Source: Solirubrobacter ginsenosidimutans
GTDB taxonomy: Bacteria; Actinomycetota; Thermoleophilia; Solirubrobacterales; Solirubrobacteraceae
Direction of reading: 5' to 3'
Length of the DNA: 64,000 bases
NCBI RefSeq assembly: GCF_027587205.1
Contig: NZ_JAPDOD010000001.1
Coordinates: 124,001-188,000 of the forward strand
Part shown: piece by piece, positions 27,187 to 35,700 of the stretch
Numbering within the stretch: the first letter of the stretch is position 1
Layout: every line of letters starts with the position of its first letter
Program-made: the position numbers and the translations under genes
The notes under the pieces: generated by a model
The model's input: the letters and a program-made list of their open reading frames with translations, nothing else
What the model was told of the DNA's origin: nothing
The model's database searches: none

Positions 27187-27833
27187 GGTGGGCCGGCATC
27201 GCCGGCCACCACCGTGACGCTCTCCGTCCTGGTCTGGCGGCTAGGCACGGCGGTGGCGGCGTTCTACCGCTCGCTCTTCCTCAACGTCACGCTGCCGGGC
27301 GGGATGGTCGGCGACGTCCATCGCGGCATCAGGCACGGCTGCGACACCAGCGACGTCGCCCGCGACCGGTCCCGGTGGGGAGGGTGCGCGACGCCGTTGT
27401 GCGCGACCCGCGCGGCGGCCTGCTGGCTCGGCAAGCGTGGCCGGCCATCGCGCTCGCTTCCGCGCTGGTCGTGGCGGGGCACGCCATGAACTTCCTGATC
27501 GCCGCGCGGACGGCCGGAGCAACCGCGTCACCATCCCGGATGCTGTCGCTAGCGCTGCTCATGCTGCTGGGCGCCGCGCTGCCCAACATCGGCGGCTGGG
27601 GGCTGCGCGAGGGCGTGACGGCTTGGGCGTTCGCCGCGGCCGGACTGGGCGCACCCCTCGGGGTCGCCACCGCGGTGGTCTACGGCGTGATGGTGTTCGC
27701 CGCCAGCCTGCCGGGTGCCGCGGTCCTCGTCGTCGACTGGGTTCGCCGCACCCCGTCGGCGCCCTCGCTCGAGCAGCCGGCCGGCCGCGTGCTCAGGGTC
27801 CCTGCGCGGCCGGAGGCAGCCCCGGATGCCTGA
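27183..27833 (+). pseudogene. Lysylphosphatidylglycerol-synthase-like flippase, broken
   Basis: The segment FYRSLFLNVTLPGGMVGDVH (27214 frame) is the hallmark of the LPG-synthase/AglD-like membrane flippase family. The next recognisable part, AWPAIALASALVVAGHAMNF and NIGGWGLREGVTAWAFAAAG, lies in a different frame (the 27183 frame). Between them the middle helices are missing, and an N-terminal helix seems lost. The locus is about 650 bases where about 950 are expected. Start and stop still overlap both neighbours, so the operon spacing survives but the protein would not. Sequencing error could explain the frame change, not the deletion. Confidence 0.72.
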
Positions 27834-28515
27834 GCGCCCCTACACCATGTTGAGCTGCAGCGTGTCGCTGGACGGCTATCTCGGTGACCACACCCCGCGC
27901 CTCGCGCTGTCCAACGACGCCGACTTCGACCGGGTCGACGCGGTGCGCGCCTCCTGCGACGCGATCATGGTCGGCGCCGTCACCGTGCGTGCGGACAACC
28001 CGCGCCTGCTCGTGCGGTCGCAGGCGCGCCGCGACGCGCGCACGGCGCGCGGTCTGACCCCGTCGCCGATGAAGATCACCGTGACCGACCGGGCGGACCT
28101 CGACGCTCACTCGGACTTCTTCACGACTGGCGAGACCGAGAAGCTCGTCTACACCTCGAGTGCGCGGGTGCCCGACGCCTGCGCGCGGCTCGGGCTGGTG
28201 GCGACGATCGTCGACGGCGGCCCGTGCGTGCGGATGCGCCGCCTCAGCGAAGACCTCGCCGACCGCGGCGTGAAGCGGCTCATGGTCGAAGGCGGCGGCG
28301 TCGTGCACACCCAGTTCCTGGCCGACGACCTCGTCGACGAGTTGCAGCTCGTCATCGCACCGGTGTTCGTCGGCGACTCGAGCGCTCCGCGCTTCGTGAG
28401 CGACGCGCGCTTCCCCTGGCACTGCGGCCGGCGCGCGCGGCTCGCCGAGACGCGCCAGATCGACGACGTCGTCCTGCTGCGCTACGCGCTCTCACCGCGG
28501 TTCGCCGACCGATGA
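27826..28515 (+). CDS. RibD C-terminal-type reductase
   Basis: A 229-residue dihydrofolate-reductase-fold protein of the RibD_C family. Landmarks: SCSVSLDGYLGD, the NADPH/substrate loop IMVGAVTVRADNPRLLVR, VEGGGVVHTQFL with the conserved Glu-Gly-Gly, and ELQLVIAPVFVGDSSAPRF. RibD_C enzymes reduce ribosylamino-pyrimidines in flavin synthesis; beside a PTPS homologue the substrate may be a pterin-like or pyrimidine intermediate. ATG 27826 has GGAGG upstream and overlaps the flippase stop by 8 bases. Confidence 0.9.
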   Translation: MPERPYTMLSCSVSLDGYLGDHTPRLALSNDADFDRVDAVRASCDAIMVGAVTVRADNPRLLVRSQARRDARTARGLTPSPMKITVTDRADLDAHSDFFTTGETEKLVYTSSARVPDACARLGLVATIVDGGPCVRMRRLSEDLADRGVKRLMVEGGGVVHTQFLADDLVDELQLVIAPVFVGDSSAPRFVSDARFPWHCGRRARLAETRQIDDVVLLRYALSPRFADR

Positions 28516-30866
28516 CCAAGCGACGGACATCCCGGTGGACGGGCCTGGCGGCCGGCCTGCTCGCCCAGGCGCTCCTGCTCGCCGTCCTAGAGACGACGGC
28601 CGGCGTCGGCGTGGCCGGACTCGCCGTCGGCGCGGCCTGCGCCGTGATCATCGCGGCGGCGCTCGCCCGCGGCCTCGCCCGCCGGCCGGGGGAGGAGCTG
28701 GGGCCGGCGTCGTGGGTGACGTTGGCCCGGGCCACGCTCGCCGTCGGCGTCGCCGCGCTGACCGTGGAGTCGTTCACCCACGACGTGCCGGTCGCGCTCC
28801 TCGTGGTGCTCTCCGCGGTCGCCCTCGTGCTGGATCTGGCCGACGGGCCGTTGGCGCGGCGCACCGGGACGGCCACCGCGCTGGGCGCGCGCTTCGACGG
28901 CGAGATCGACGCGTTCCTGATCCTCGCCCTCAGCGTCTACGTCGTGCCCGCGTACGGCGCGTGGGTGCTCGCGGCCGGGGCGGCGCGCTACGTGTTCCTC
29001 GCCGGCGAGTGCCTGCTGCCGTGGATGCGCGCATCGATCCCGCGGCGGGAGTGGCGCCGGGTGGCCGCCGGGACGCAGGGGGTCGTGCTGACCGTCGCCG
29101 CCGCCGACGTCCTGCCCCACACGCTCATGGAAATCCTTCTGGCCGCGGCGCTCGCCCTGCTCGCTGCCTCGTTCGGGAGCGTCGTGTGGTGGCTGTGGCG
29201 CCACCGGGCCGAGGCGCCCGCAATCGAGGCCGATGCCGTGCGGCCCGCGCCCGGGCCGGTGCGCACCGGCGTCGCGACGGCGATCAGCGCCCTCGCGCTG
29301 GTGCTCGTCTGGGTCGCCGTCGTCGCGCCCGACCACCCGAACCGGCTCACGCTCGGCGGGTTTGCGCGGCTCCCGCTGGAGCTGCTCGCCGTCGTCGCGC
29401 TGGCCGTCCTGCTTCCCACGGCGCCGCGCCGCATGCTCGCCGTCATCGCCGGAGCGGTGCTGAGCGTGCTCCTCCTCGTGAAAGTGCTCAACATCGGGTT
29501 CTTCACGGCGTTCGACCGACCGTTCAAGCCCGTTGACGACTCGGGCTACCTGGGCATCGGCATCGAAACGCTGCGCGACGGGGTGGGGAGGTCGTACGCC
29601 GACCTCGTCGTCGTCGTCGCGGCCGTGTTGAGCGTCGTGGTCCTCGCCATCCCGGTCCTGGCGCTGCTGCGTGTGACCCGGGTTGCGGCCGCCCACCGGG
29701 ACTGGGCGCTGCGGTCGGCTGCGGTGCTCGGTGCGCTGTGGGTCGCTTTGTACGTCGCCGGCACGCCAGTCGCCTCGTCGAGCACCGCCTCGCTGGCGGT
29801 GCAGGAGGTGCGGTTGGTGCACACCGGCCTGGCCGATCGCGGCGCGCTGGCCCGGGAGCTCACCCACGACCGCTTCCGCGCCACGCCCGGCGACCAGCTG
29901 CTCACCGGCCTGCGCGGCAAGGACGTCCTGCTCGTGTTCGTGGAGAGCTACGGCAAGGTCGCGATCCAGGGCTCGTCGCTCTCGCCGGGGGTCGACGCCG
30001 TGCTGCACCGCGGCAGCGCCCAGCTGCAGGCCGCGGGCTTCTCCGCGCGCAGCGCGTTCCTCACCTCGCCGACGTTCGGCGGCCTCAGCTGGCTCGCCCA
30101 CTCGACGATGCAGTCGGGGATCAAGGTCGACGGGCAGCGGCGCTACAACCAGCTCGTCGCGGACAACCGCCTCACGCTGACGGCGGCGTTCAAGCGCGCC
30201 GGGTGGCGGGCGGTCGGCGCGCTCCCGGCCAACCACCGGGCGTGGCCGGAGGGCTTCAGCTACTACCACTACGACAAGATCTATGACCGCCGCAACCTCG
30301 GCTACCGCGGTCCCGGCTTCGGCCTGCCGCCGATGCCCGACCAGTACGCCTTGGCCGCTCTCCAGCGGCGCGAGCTCGCCCCGCCCGACCGCAAGCCGCT
30401 CTTCGCCGAGGTCGACCTGATCTCCAGCCACACGCCGTGGACGAAGATCCCGCGGCTCATCCCCTGGGATCAGGTCGGCGACGGCTCGATCTTCAACCGC
30501 ATCCCGCCGGCCGCGTCGTCGCGGGCCTCGCTCCTGGGCGACTCCACGCGGGCCCGCAAGGCCTACGGGCAGTCGATCGAGTACTCGCTGAGCACGCTCT
30601 TCTCGTTCGTGCAGCGCTACGGCAACGACAACACCGTCCTCGTCGTCCTCGGCGACCATCAGCCCTCGACGGTCGTCAGCGGCCAGGGCGCGAGCCACGA
30701 CGTGCCGATCTCGGTCATCGCCCACGACCCCAAGGTGCTGGACCAGATCGCCGGATGGCGCTGGCAGGACGGCCTGCTGCCGAGTTCGCAGGCACCGGTC
30801 TGGCCGATGGCCGCGTTCCGCGATCGCTTTCTCGGCGCGTTCGGCTCGACGCCATCGAGCGACTGA
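28512..30866 (+). CDS. CDP-alcohol phosphatidyltransferase fused to LTA-synthase-like sulfatase
   Basis: A 784-residue polytopic protein joining two enzymes. The N-terminal half carries the exact CDP-alcohol phosphotransferase motif DG-x2-AR-x8-G-x3-D-x3-D at 111-133, with flanking membrane helices. Further helices (about 255-415) lead to an alkaline-phosphatase/sulfatase-fold domain from about 470: FVESYG (metal ligand), SPTFGGLSWLAHS, and VVLGDHQPS (metal Asp-His), as in lipoteichoic acid synthases. It would make a phospholipid-like headgroup linkage and move or hydrolyse phosphoglycerol-type groups outside the membrane. ATG overlaps the reductase stop. Fusion of these two activities is unusual. 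Confidence 0.88.
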   Translation: MTKRRTSRWTGLAAGLLAQALLLAVLETTAGVGVAGLAVGAACAVIIAAALARGLARRPGEELGPASWVTLARATLAVGVAALTVESFTHDVPVALLVVLSAVALVLDLADGPLARRTGTATALGARFDGEIDAFLILALSVYVVPAYGAWVLAAGAARYVFLAGECLLPWMRASIPRREWRRVAAGTQGVVLTVAAADVLPHTLMEILLAAALALLAASFGSVVWWLWRHRAEAPAIEADAVRPAPGPVRTGVATAISALALVLVWVAVVAPDHPNRLTLGGFARLPLELLAVVALAVLLPTAPRRMLAVIAGAVLSVLLLVKVLNIGFFTAFDRPFKPVDDSGYLGIGIETLRDGVGRSYADLVVVVAAVLSVVVLAIPVLALLRVTRVAAAHRDWALRSAAVLGALWVALYVAGTPVASSSTASLAVQEVRLVHTGLADRGALARELTHDRFRATPGDQLLTGLRGKDVLLVFVESYGKVAIQGSSLSPGVDAVLHRGSAQLQAAGFSARSAFLTSPTFGGLSWLAHSTMQSGIKVDGQRRYNQLVADNRLTLTAAFKRAGWRAVGALPANHRAWPEGFSYYHYDKIYDRRNLGYRGPGFGLPPMPDQYALAALQRRELAPPDRKPLFAEVDLISSHTPWTKIPRLIPWDQVGDGSIFNRIPPAASSRASLLGDSTRARKAYGQSIEYSLSTLFSFVQRYGNDNTVLVVLGDHQPSTVVSGQGASHDVPISVIAHDPKVLDQIAGWRWQDGLLPSSQAPVWPMAAFRDRFLGAFGSTPSSD

Positions 30867-30869
30867 GCC

Positions 30870-31634
30870 ATGCCGACGCAGCACGACCGCACGCGGTACG
30901 ACCGGGCGCTGCACGGCGCGCGGGTGTCGGCGTACGCGGCCGGCGAGTTCGTCGGACAAGAGAGCTTCATGACCGCCGGCGAGATCCGGGCCCTGGCCGA
31001 GCGGGCCGGCATCGGCCCCGGGGTCGCGGTGCTCGACCTCTGCTGCGGCGTCGGCGGACCCGGGCGCTTGATCACGCGGGAGTTGGGCTGCGACTACCTG
31101 GGCGTGGACGCCAGCGCGAGCGCCGTCGCGATCGCCCGTCAGCGCGCCGGCGACCGGCCGTGCCGCTTCGCGATCGGCCAGATCCCGCCCCTCCCGGCCG
31201 GTTCCTTCGATGTCGTGCTCCTGCTCGAGACGATGCTCGCCTTCGCGGACAAGGACGCCCTGCTGCGCGCCATCGCCGCGGCGCTGCGGCCGGGCGGGCG
31301 CTTCGCGTTCACGCTCGAAGAGGGGGCGCCGCTCACGCCGGGCGCGCGGGCGGCGATGCCCGCCGCCGACACCGTCCGGCCCGCCCGGCTCGACGAGATC
31401 TGCACGCTGCTGGAGCGGGCAGGGCTCGGCCTCGCATGGCAGGCGGACCACAGCGCCGCCCACCTCGCGACGGCGGAGGCGCTGACGGCGGCCTTCACCG
31501 CGGATGCCACGCGCATCGCCGCCGAGATCGGCCAACGCGCACTGGACGAGCTGCTCGCCGCCCACCGCCTGTGGATCGAGTGGCTGCGCGAGGGCCGGGT
31601 CCGCAAACTCGCGCTGGTGGCGGAGCGGGTCTAG
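30870..31634 (+). CDS. SAM-dependent methyltransferase, cluster end
   Basis: A 254-residue class I methyltransferase: motif I VLDLCCGVGGPGRLI, acidic strand YLGVDASASAVAIA, motif IV FDVVLLLETMLAF and post-motif LRPGGRFAFTLEEG. It begins 3 bases after the sulfatase fusion's stop, so it belongs to the same operon. It resembles ubiquinone/sterol-type small-molecule methyltransferases; the substrate is unknown. Just beyond its end lie dead gene pieces, so the functional cluster stops here. Confidence 0.87.
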   Translation: MPTQHDRTRYDRALHGARVSAYAAGEFVGQESFMTAGEIRALAERAGIGPGVAVLDLCCGVGGPGRLITRELGCDYLGVDASASAVAIARQRAGDRPCRFAIGQIPPLPAGSFDVVLLLETMLAFADKDALLRAIAAALRPGGRFAFTLEEGAPLTPGARAAMPAADTVRPARLDEICTLLERAGLGLAWQADHSAAHLATAEALTAAFTADATRIAAEIGQRALDELLAAHRLWIEWLREGRVRKLALVAERV

Positions 31635-31695
31635 TGGCCGACGGTCTCGTTACCGCGCGGCGTTCCCATAGCGTCTGCCGCCGCTCGTGGGCGGA

Positions 31696-31840
31696 AGGCA
31701 GGCCGCGCGCCAGCGCCTCGGTGACTGCCATGCCATACGTCTCGGCCCGCGAGGCCAGCACCAGCACATCCGCGCCGGCGTAGCTGCGGTCCAGATCGGC
31801 TCCAGTCCGTGGGCCTGGAAGCGCACGCGGCCATCGAGCC
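31696..31840 (-). pseudogene. Glycosyltransferase 4 remnant
   Basis: On the minus strand, DRSYAGADVLVLASRAETYG then [12 protein letters not shown] is the donor-site EX7E segment of a GT4 enzyme, preceded in another frame by AGLDGRVRFQA. It closely matches the intact enzyme at 25298 ([27 protein letters not shown]), so it is probably a truncated, inverted duplicate. No start or stop framework survives. Confidence 0.7.
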
Positions 31841-31859
31841 CGGCGCATCCGCGCCACCG

Positions 31860-32230
31860 CCGCGACCCACGCGTGGCTCGTCGACGAGGACCACGAAGGC
31901 GCGATCGCCGGCGACGCGCACGGCGGCGTCCACCGCACTCGCGCGGCCCTATCGCTGGACGACCGAAGTCACGGTCCACATCGACCGTCACGCCACCGCA
32001 AAGGCGTCGGTCGCGCGCTGTACGTCGCGCTGCTCGACCGCGGCTACCAGCCTGGCGGTCGCGGGCATCACGCTGCCCAACGATGCGAGCGTCGGCCGGC
32101 ACGGGTCGCTCGGCTTCGAGCGTGTCGGGGGGTTTGCCGGCATCGGCTGGAAGCACGGCCGCTGGCACGACGTCGGCTGGTACCAGCTCCAACTGCACAA
32201 CCCGCACGACGCGCCGCCGCCGCGGGTGGG
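31860..32230 (+). pseudogene. GNAT (phosphinothricin-acetyltransferase-like) remnant
   Basis: Consecutive pieces of one acetyltransferase appear in three frames: THAWLVDEDHEGAIAG, then PYRWTTEVTVHIDRHA, then KGVGRALYVALLDR (acetyl-CoA loop), then LAVAGITLPNDASVGRHGSL and GFERVGGFAGIGWKHGRWHD. These are in the order found in PAT/Bar-type enzymes. Several frameshifts and no start codon make it a dead gene. Confidence 0.7.
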
Positions 32231-32277
32231 CGGTGCACCAGGTACAAGCGCACCTGGTAGCGTCGCGGCGACGCACG

Positions 32278-32745
32278 ATGGCGCTCAGAACGGAGAGCCG
32301 TGTAACAATCGCCAGCAGTGCCCTTGAGGTGTGGGCGTACCTCTGTGACGTCGGACGCTGGCCGGAGTGGGCGCCGACGGTTCTCGAATGTCGCGTTCGC
32401 GGAGGCGCTGCGCTTCAGCCCGGTTCGCGGCTGGAGCAGCGGGCGAAGGGGCCACTCTGGTGGACTCACGACCGGGCCCAGGACGTGACCGTTGTCGAGG
32501 CGCCCCGCTACTTGGCGTTCGCGGGCCCGATGGGCACTTCCGCGGCGCGCTGGGGAATGGAGCTCGAGCCGACGCCCGCTGGGCAGACCGAGGCCAAGAT
32601 GTGGATCGAGGTCGACCTCGGGGGCATCATGCGCGTGATTCCCGGCCGGATTCTCCAAGGCAGGATTCAGCGTGTAAGCGATCGCGAGATGGCGGCGATC
32701 AAAGCCGCGGTGGAGTCCGCGACGCCGGGCGGCCCGGATTCCTAG
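32278..32745 (+). CDS. SRPBCC (polyketide cyclase/START-like) protein
   Basis: A 155-residue SRPBCC-fold protein: the opening ESRVTIASSALEVWAYLCDV then GRWPEWAPTV is the standard first strand and helix of the family, with a beta grip domain and a long C-terminal helix (REMAAIKAAVESA). Such proteins bind hydrophobic ligands in a deep cavity; no ligand is evident. ATG 32278 is chosen from homology. Confidence 0.85.
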   Translation: MALRTESRVTIASSALEVWAYLCDVGRWPEWAPTVLECRVRGGAALQPGSRLEQRAKGPLWWTHDRAQDVTVVEAPRYLAFAGPMGTSAARWGMELEPTPAGQTEAKMWIEVDLGGIMRVIPGRILQGRIQRVSDREMAAIKAAVESATPGGPDS

Positions 32746-32798
32746 ATGGTGTGCGCGCGCGGTTCTACCGCGACGCTACCGAGATCGAGGAGCACACC

Positions 32799-33554
32799 GT
32801 GAGCGAGATCGACCGTAGGCGAGAGCATCTGATCGAGACATACCGCAAGAAGGCCAAGCACTACGACATCACCTCCCGGCTCTACCCCGCGCCTGGCTAC
32901 CCCCAACGGGCACAACGCCGACGGGCCGTACACGCACTCGGCCTTCGACCGGGTGACAGCGTGATCGACATCGCATGTGGCACGGGTCTGAACTTCCCGC
33001 TGATCGAGGAGGCGATCGGTCCCGACGGCCGGATCGTCGGGGTCGATCTCACCGACGCGATGCTCGCCCGTGCCCAGGATCGGATAGCGACGAACGCCTG
33101 GAGCAACATCCGCCTCGTGCAGGCCGACGCGGGTGACTTCGACTTCCCAACTGAGGTCGACGCGATCCTGTCCACGTACGCGCTGACACAGGTGCCCGAG
33201 TGCGCAGACGTCATCTCCCACGGTGCCGCAGCCCTCTCCAGAGGCGGACGGTGGGTCGCGCTGGATCTCAAGGTTCCCAACAACACGCCTCGCTGGCTGG
33301 CGAAACTCGGAACCGCAACCGTGCGGCCTTTCGCCTCCATAGATGAGTGGATCATGCGCCGTCCGTGGGAGGCGATTCGCACAGCCATGCAGAAGGAACT
33401 GGCCGATCTCACATGGACCGAGTTGTTCTTCGGGACCGCATTCCTCGCTGCCGGGTCCCGCGGCACCCGAACCGTCGCCATCCGCGGCCGCAGCGATGAC
33501 GACCCGTGCGGTGCGGTTTCGGTGCGGTCGGTGCCCCGATCTGACCGCTCCTGA
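32799..33554 (+). CDS. Methyltransferase, UbiE-like
   Basis: A 251-residue class I SAM methyltransferase starting at GTG 32799 with GAGGAG 8-10 bases upstream (VSEIDRRREHLIETYRKKAK). Motif I VIDIACGTGLNFPLIEEAIG, acidic strand IVGVDLTDAMLARAQ, and AILSTYALTQVPE give the standard fold. The early YRKKAKHYDITSRLYPAPGY resembles UbiE/PhcB-type enzymes acting on lipids or quinones. It begins about 50 bases after the SRPBCC stop, possibly one transcription unit. Confidence 0.87.
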   Translation: MSEIDRRREHLIETYRKKAKHYDITSRLYPAPGYPQRAQRRRAVHALGLRPGDSVIDIACGTGLNFPLIEEAIGPDGRIVGVDLTDAMLARAQDRIATNAWSNIRLVQADAGDFDFPTEVDAILSTYALTQVPECADVISHGAAALSRGGRWVALDLKVPNNTPRWLAKLGTATVRPFASIDEWIMRRPWEAIRTAMQKELADLTWTELFFGTAFLAAGSRGTRTVAIRGRSDDDPCGAVSVRSVPRSDRS

Positions 33555-34109
33555 TCGTTCCTCACCGCCTTCGCCGGACGCAATGCGCAGCGGCGACACG
33601 AAGCGGAAACGGCGTAGGGCCACCGGTCCGTGGAGAACCACGTCGCGTTCGCGACGCTGGCATCACCCGGTAGCCCGGCGCGCCGACCGAGAGTGCGACC
33701 TACCAGCCGCCGATATGGCGGATCGTCGAACTGGGCACAGTTCTGCGGCGGCCAGCGCCCGCTGCTATTCGTTTGCATTGCGCAGTGAACGCGGCGTCGA
33801 AACCGGCGGGCCGCCACTGGCGGATTTCCTACAGCAGGCCGCCTACAAGCTCGGCGGCACACCCGCCTGCCTCGCGGTCGCGCGCAAGCGCGGCACACAT
33901 AGCGAGCAGCATGATTCGAGCAGGCCGGGACCTCGCTTGTCATCGCGCCGGCAGTCGAGTTGTCGATTTCGTCGTACGTGCGTGTTGATGCGGAGGTGGC
34001 AAGACGGCCGGTCGTGTTTGCAAGCTTCGACGCAAGTGGCCAACCTCGATGCGACGCGCGGGGTCATCCCGCACGAGACCTTCACACCGACTGCAGAAGG
34101 ACGGCTCTC
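33555..34109. other. Spacer without a convincing gene
   Basis: About 550 bases before the carboxypeptidase. No frame has family similarity or a good start. A short stretch near 33830-33900 (KLGGTPACLAVARKRGTH) faintly recalls an IS110 C-terminus but is too short to call. Confidence 0.4.
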
Positions 34110-35279
34110 GTGTATCGCAGACCACGCGACGAATTCCAAGACTCCACGATCATCTCTCGGCGATCGCCTCCTGAGGCGAAAGTTCGCGGGCTCGCCGCCC
34201 GTGCGCGGGTTTGGATCGGTGCCGGTGCGACGGTGGCTTCGCTCGCCGTCGTGGCCGCGGCCGCCAGCGCCGAGCCGACACGCGGCGGCGATCCCGGCGG
34301 GAACACCGGCGGCGCCGTCCTTGATGACTCGGTGGCCGGCCTCGACCCCCACATCCAGATCGCGCCGGCGTTCCCGCAGACGACGGCGGCGGCGGCCATC
34401 GTCGTCGACCGCGCCACGGGTACGGTGCTCGGCTCGAACAAGCCAGACAGGCGCTGGGCGCCGGCCAGCACGACGAAGATCATGACCGGGCTGCTGACCG
34501 CCGAGAAGATTCGCGCGGGAACGGTGTCGCTATCGGACACCGTGACGATCCAGAGCGACGTCAGCATCGAGGGCGGCAAGTCGATCGGTCTGGCGCCCGG
34601 CGACACGATCTCGCTGCAGGATCTGCTCAACATCACGCTGATCGATTCCGACGGCGACGCGGCGTCGGCGGTCGGCACATACGTCGGCAGCCAGCCGTGG
34701 GGTGACCCGAGCTGGATGGGCCGGGCGCAGTTCGTGCAGTGGATGAACGACCGCGCGGGCGAGCTCGGTCTGACCAACACCCGCTACATCGACATCGCCG
34801 GGCGCGATCCCGAGGACCTCGGCCGCGAGAACGACGACGGGCTCTGGCCGCCCGACGGCTACTGGCCGACGCAGGAGGTGTGCTCCGGCAACGACTTCAA
34901 CAACCCGCCGTGCGGCCACTACACGACCGCGCGTGACCTGGCCGCGCTCGCGCGGGTCGCGCTCGACGAGCCGCTGTTCGCGCGGATCGTTGCGCGCCCC
35001 TCCTGGCGCACGACGACGTGGCGCAGCGCGAGCGGTGGGGTGCTCGACCGGACCGTCTACAGCAGCAATGAGCTGCTGCCCGGCGGGACCGCGGCATACC
35101 CCGGCGCCTACGGTGTGAAGACCGGGACGACGAACATGGCGCGCCAGAACCTCGTCTCCGCCGCCGCCACGTCCACCAAGGACGTCATCGCGGTCGTGTT
35201 GGGCTCCGACGACGATTCCACGGTGCCTGGCGACCGCTACACCGACAGCCGCGCGCTGCTGGACTGGGCGCTGCGATAG
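34110..35279 (+). CDS. Serine-type D-Ala-D-Ala carboxypeptidase (DacA/PBP5-like)
   Basis: A 389-residue penicillin-binding protein of the S11 family that trims D-alanine from peptidoglycan stem peptides. An N-terminal membrane anchor/signal is at about 38-60 (WIGAGATVASLAVVAAAASA). The active-site motifs are SxxK as ASTTKIM, the second motif as SDG in IDSDGDAAS (normally SxN), and KTG in GVKTGTTN. The Asn-to-Gly change in the second motif is odd and may alter activity. GTG 34110 is preferred for its AGAAGGA upstream. Confidence 0.9.
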   Translation: MYRRPRDEFQDSTIISRRSPPEAKVRGLAARARVWIGAGATVASLAVVAAAASAEPTRGGDPGGNTGGAVLDDSVAGLDPHIQIAPAFPQTTAAAAIVVDRATGTVLGSNKPDRRWAPASTTKIMTGLLTAEKIRAGTVSLSDTVTIQSDVSIEGGKSIGLAPGDTISLQDLLNITLIDSDGDAASAVGTYVGSQPWGDPSWMGRAQFVQWMNDRAGELGLTNTRYIDIAGRDPEDLGRENDDGLWPPDGYWPTQEVCSGNDFNNPPCGHYTTARDLAALARVALDEPLFARIVARPSWRTTTWRSASGGVLDRTVYSSNELLPGGTAAYPGAYGVKTGTTNMARQNLVSAAATSTKDVIAVVLGSDDDSTVPGDRYTDSRALLDWALR

Positions 35280-35287
35280 CGCGGTCG

Positions 35288-35510
35288 TTACGCGGGCTCG
35301 TCCTGCGCGACGCGGCCAACGGCATCGGTCGCCTCCTCATGCGAGAGGCCGATGCCGGTCAGCACGCCAGTGGCGGTCGAGCGGACCTGGCCGACGAGCA
35401 CGCTGACGGACAGGTTCGCCGTGCCGCCCAATGAACCAGTGCTGTGTCGAGCTGCTCCTCATCCACGCAGAACGTCGACCTCGATTGCCGTTCGGAAGGC
35501 GGCGGTGAGT
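35288..35510 (-). pseudogene. Membrane transporter-type C-terminal remnant
   Basis: On the minus strand, LTAAFRTAIEVDVLR, VDEEQLDTALVH and NLSVSVLVGQVRSTATGVLT then GIGLSHEEATDAVGRV form a continuous protein only if frames are switched twice. The ending resembles C-termini of FUSC-like aromatic-acid exporters, but this is a weak match. It has no start codon and is taken as a decayed fragment. Confidence 0.45.
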
Positions 35511-35646
35511 CCATGTTCGGGACTCTGAAGAGGTCAAGGCGCCCGGGTCAGACAGCCCATAAGTAGATGGCGATAAGACGGTGCTGCCATCCCCTGCGTT
35601 GCAGCGGCGACCGGATCAGCCCCTGGGCAGATGCCGAAGCGTCGGA

Positions 35647-35667
35647 AGCGTCGACAGGAAGCACTTT
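35647..35667 (+). repeat. Dispersed directional repeat, copy 12 (variant)
   Basis: Reads AGCGTCGACAGGAAGCACTT then T. It lies 34 bases beyond the DUF5701 stop codon. Confidence 0.6.
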
Positions 35668-35700
35668 CGCTCCTCGCGCGCAAAGCAGCGGTGATGCGGA

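Noticed and set aside
28587..31565. A 992-residue open frame antisense to the operon (and similar long ones at 16003-18399, 47576-50530 and 60756-63077)
   Set aside because: These mirror high third-position GC of the real genes on the other strand. Their translations are low-complexity Arg/Gly/Val-rich with no family similarity.
33707..33721. CCGCC-GATAT-GGCGG palindrome in the 33555-34109 spacer
   Set aside because: A five-base GC stem is expected by chance in DNA this GC-rich.
33830..33900. Possible IS110 C-terminal remnant (KLGGTPACLAVARKRGTH)
   Set aside because: Too short, with no neighbouring matching segments in any frame.
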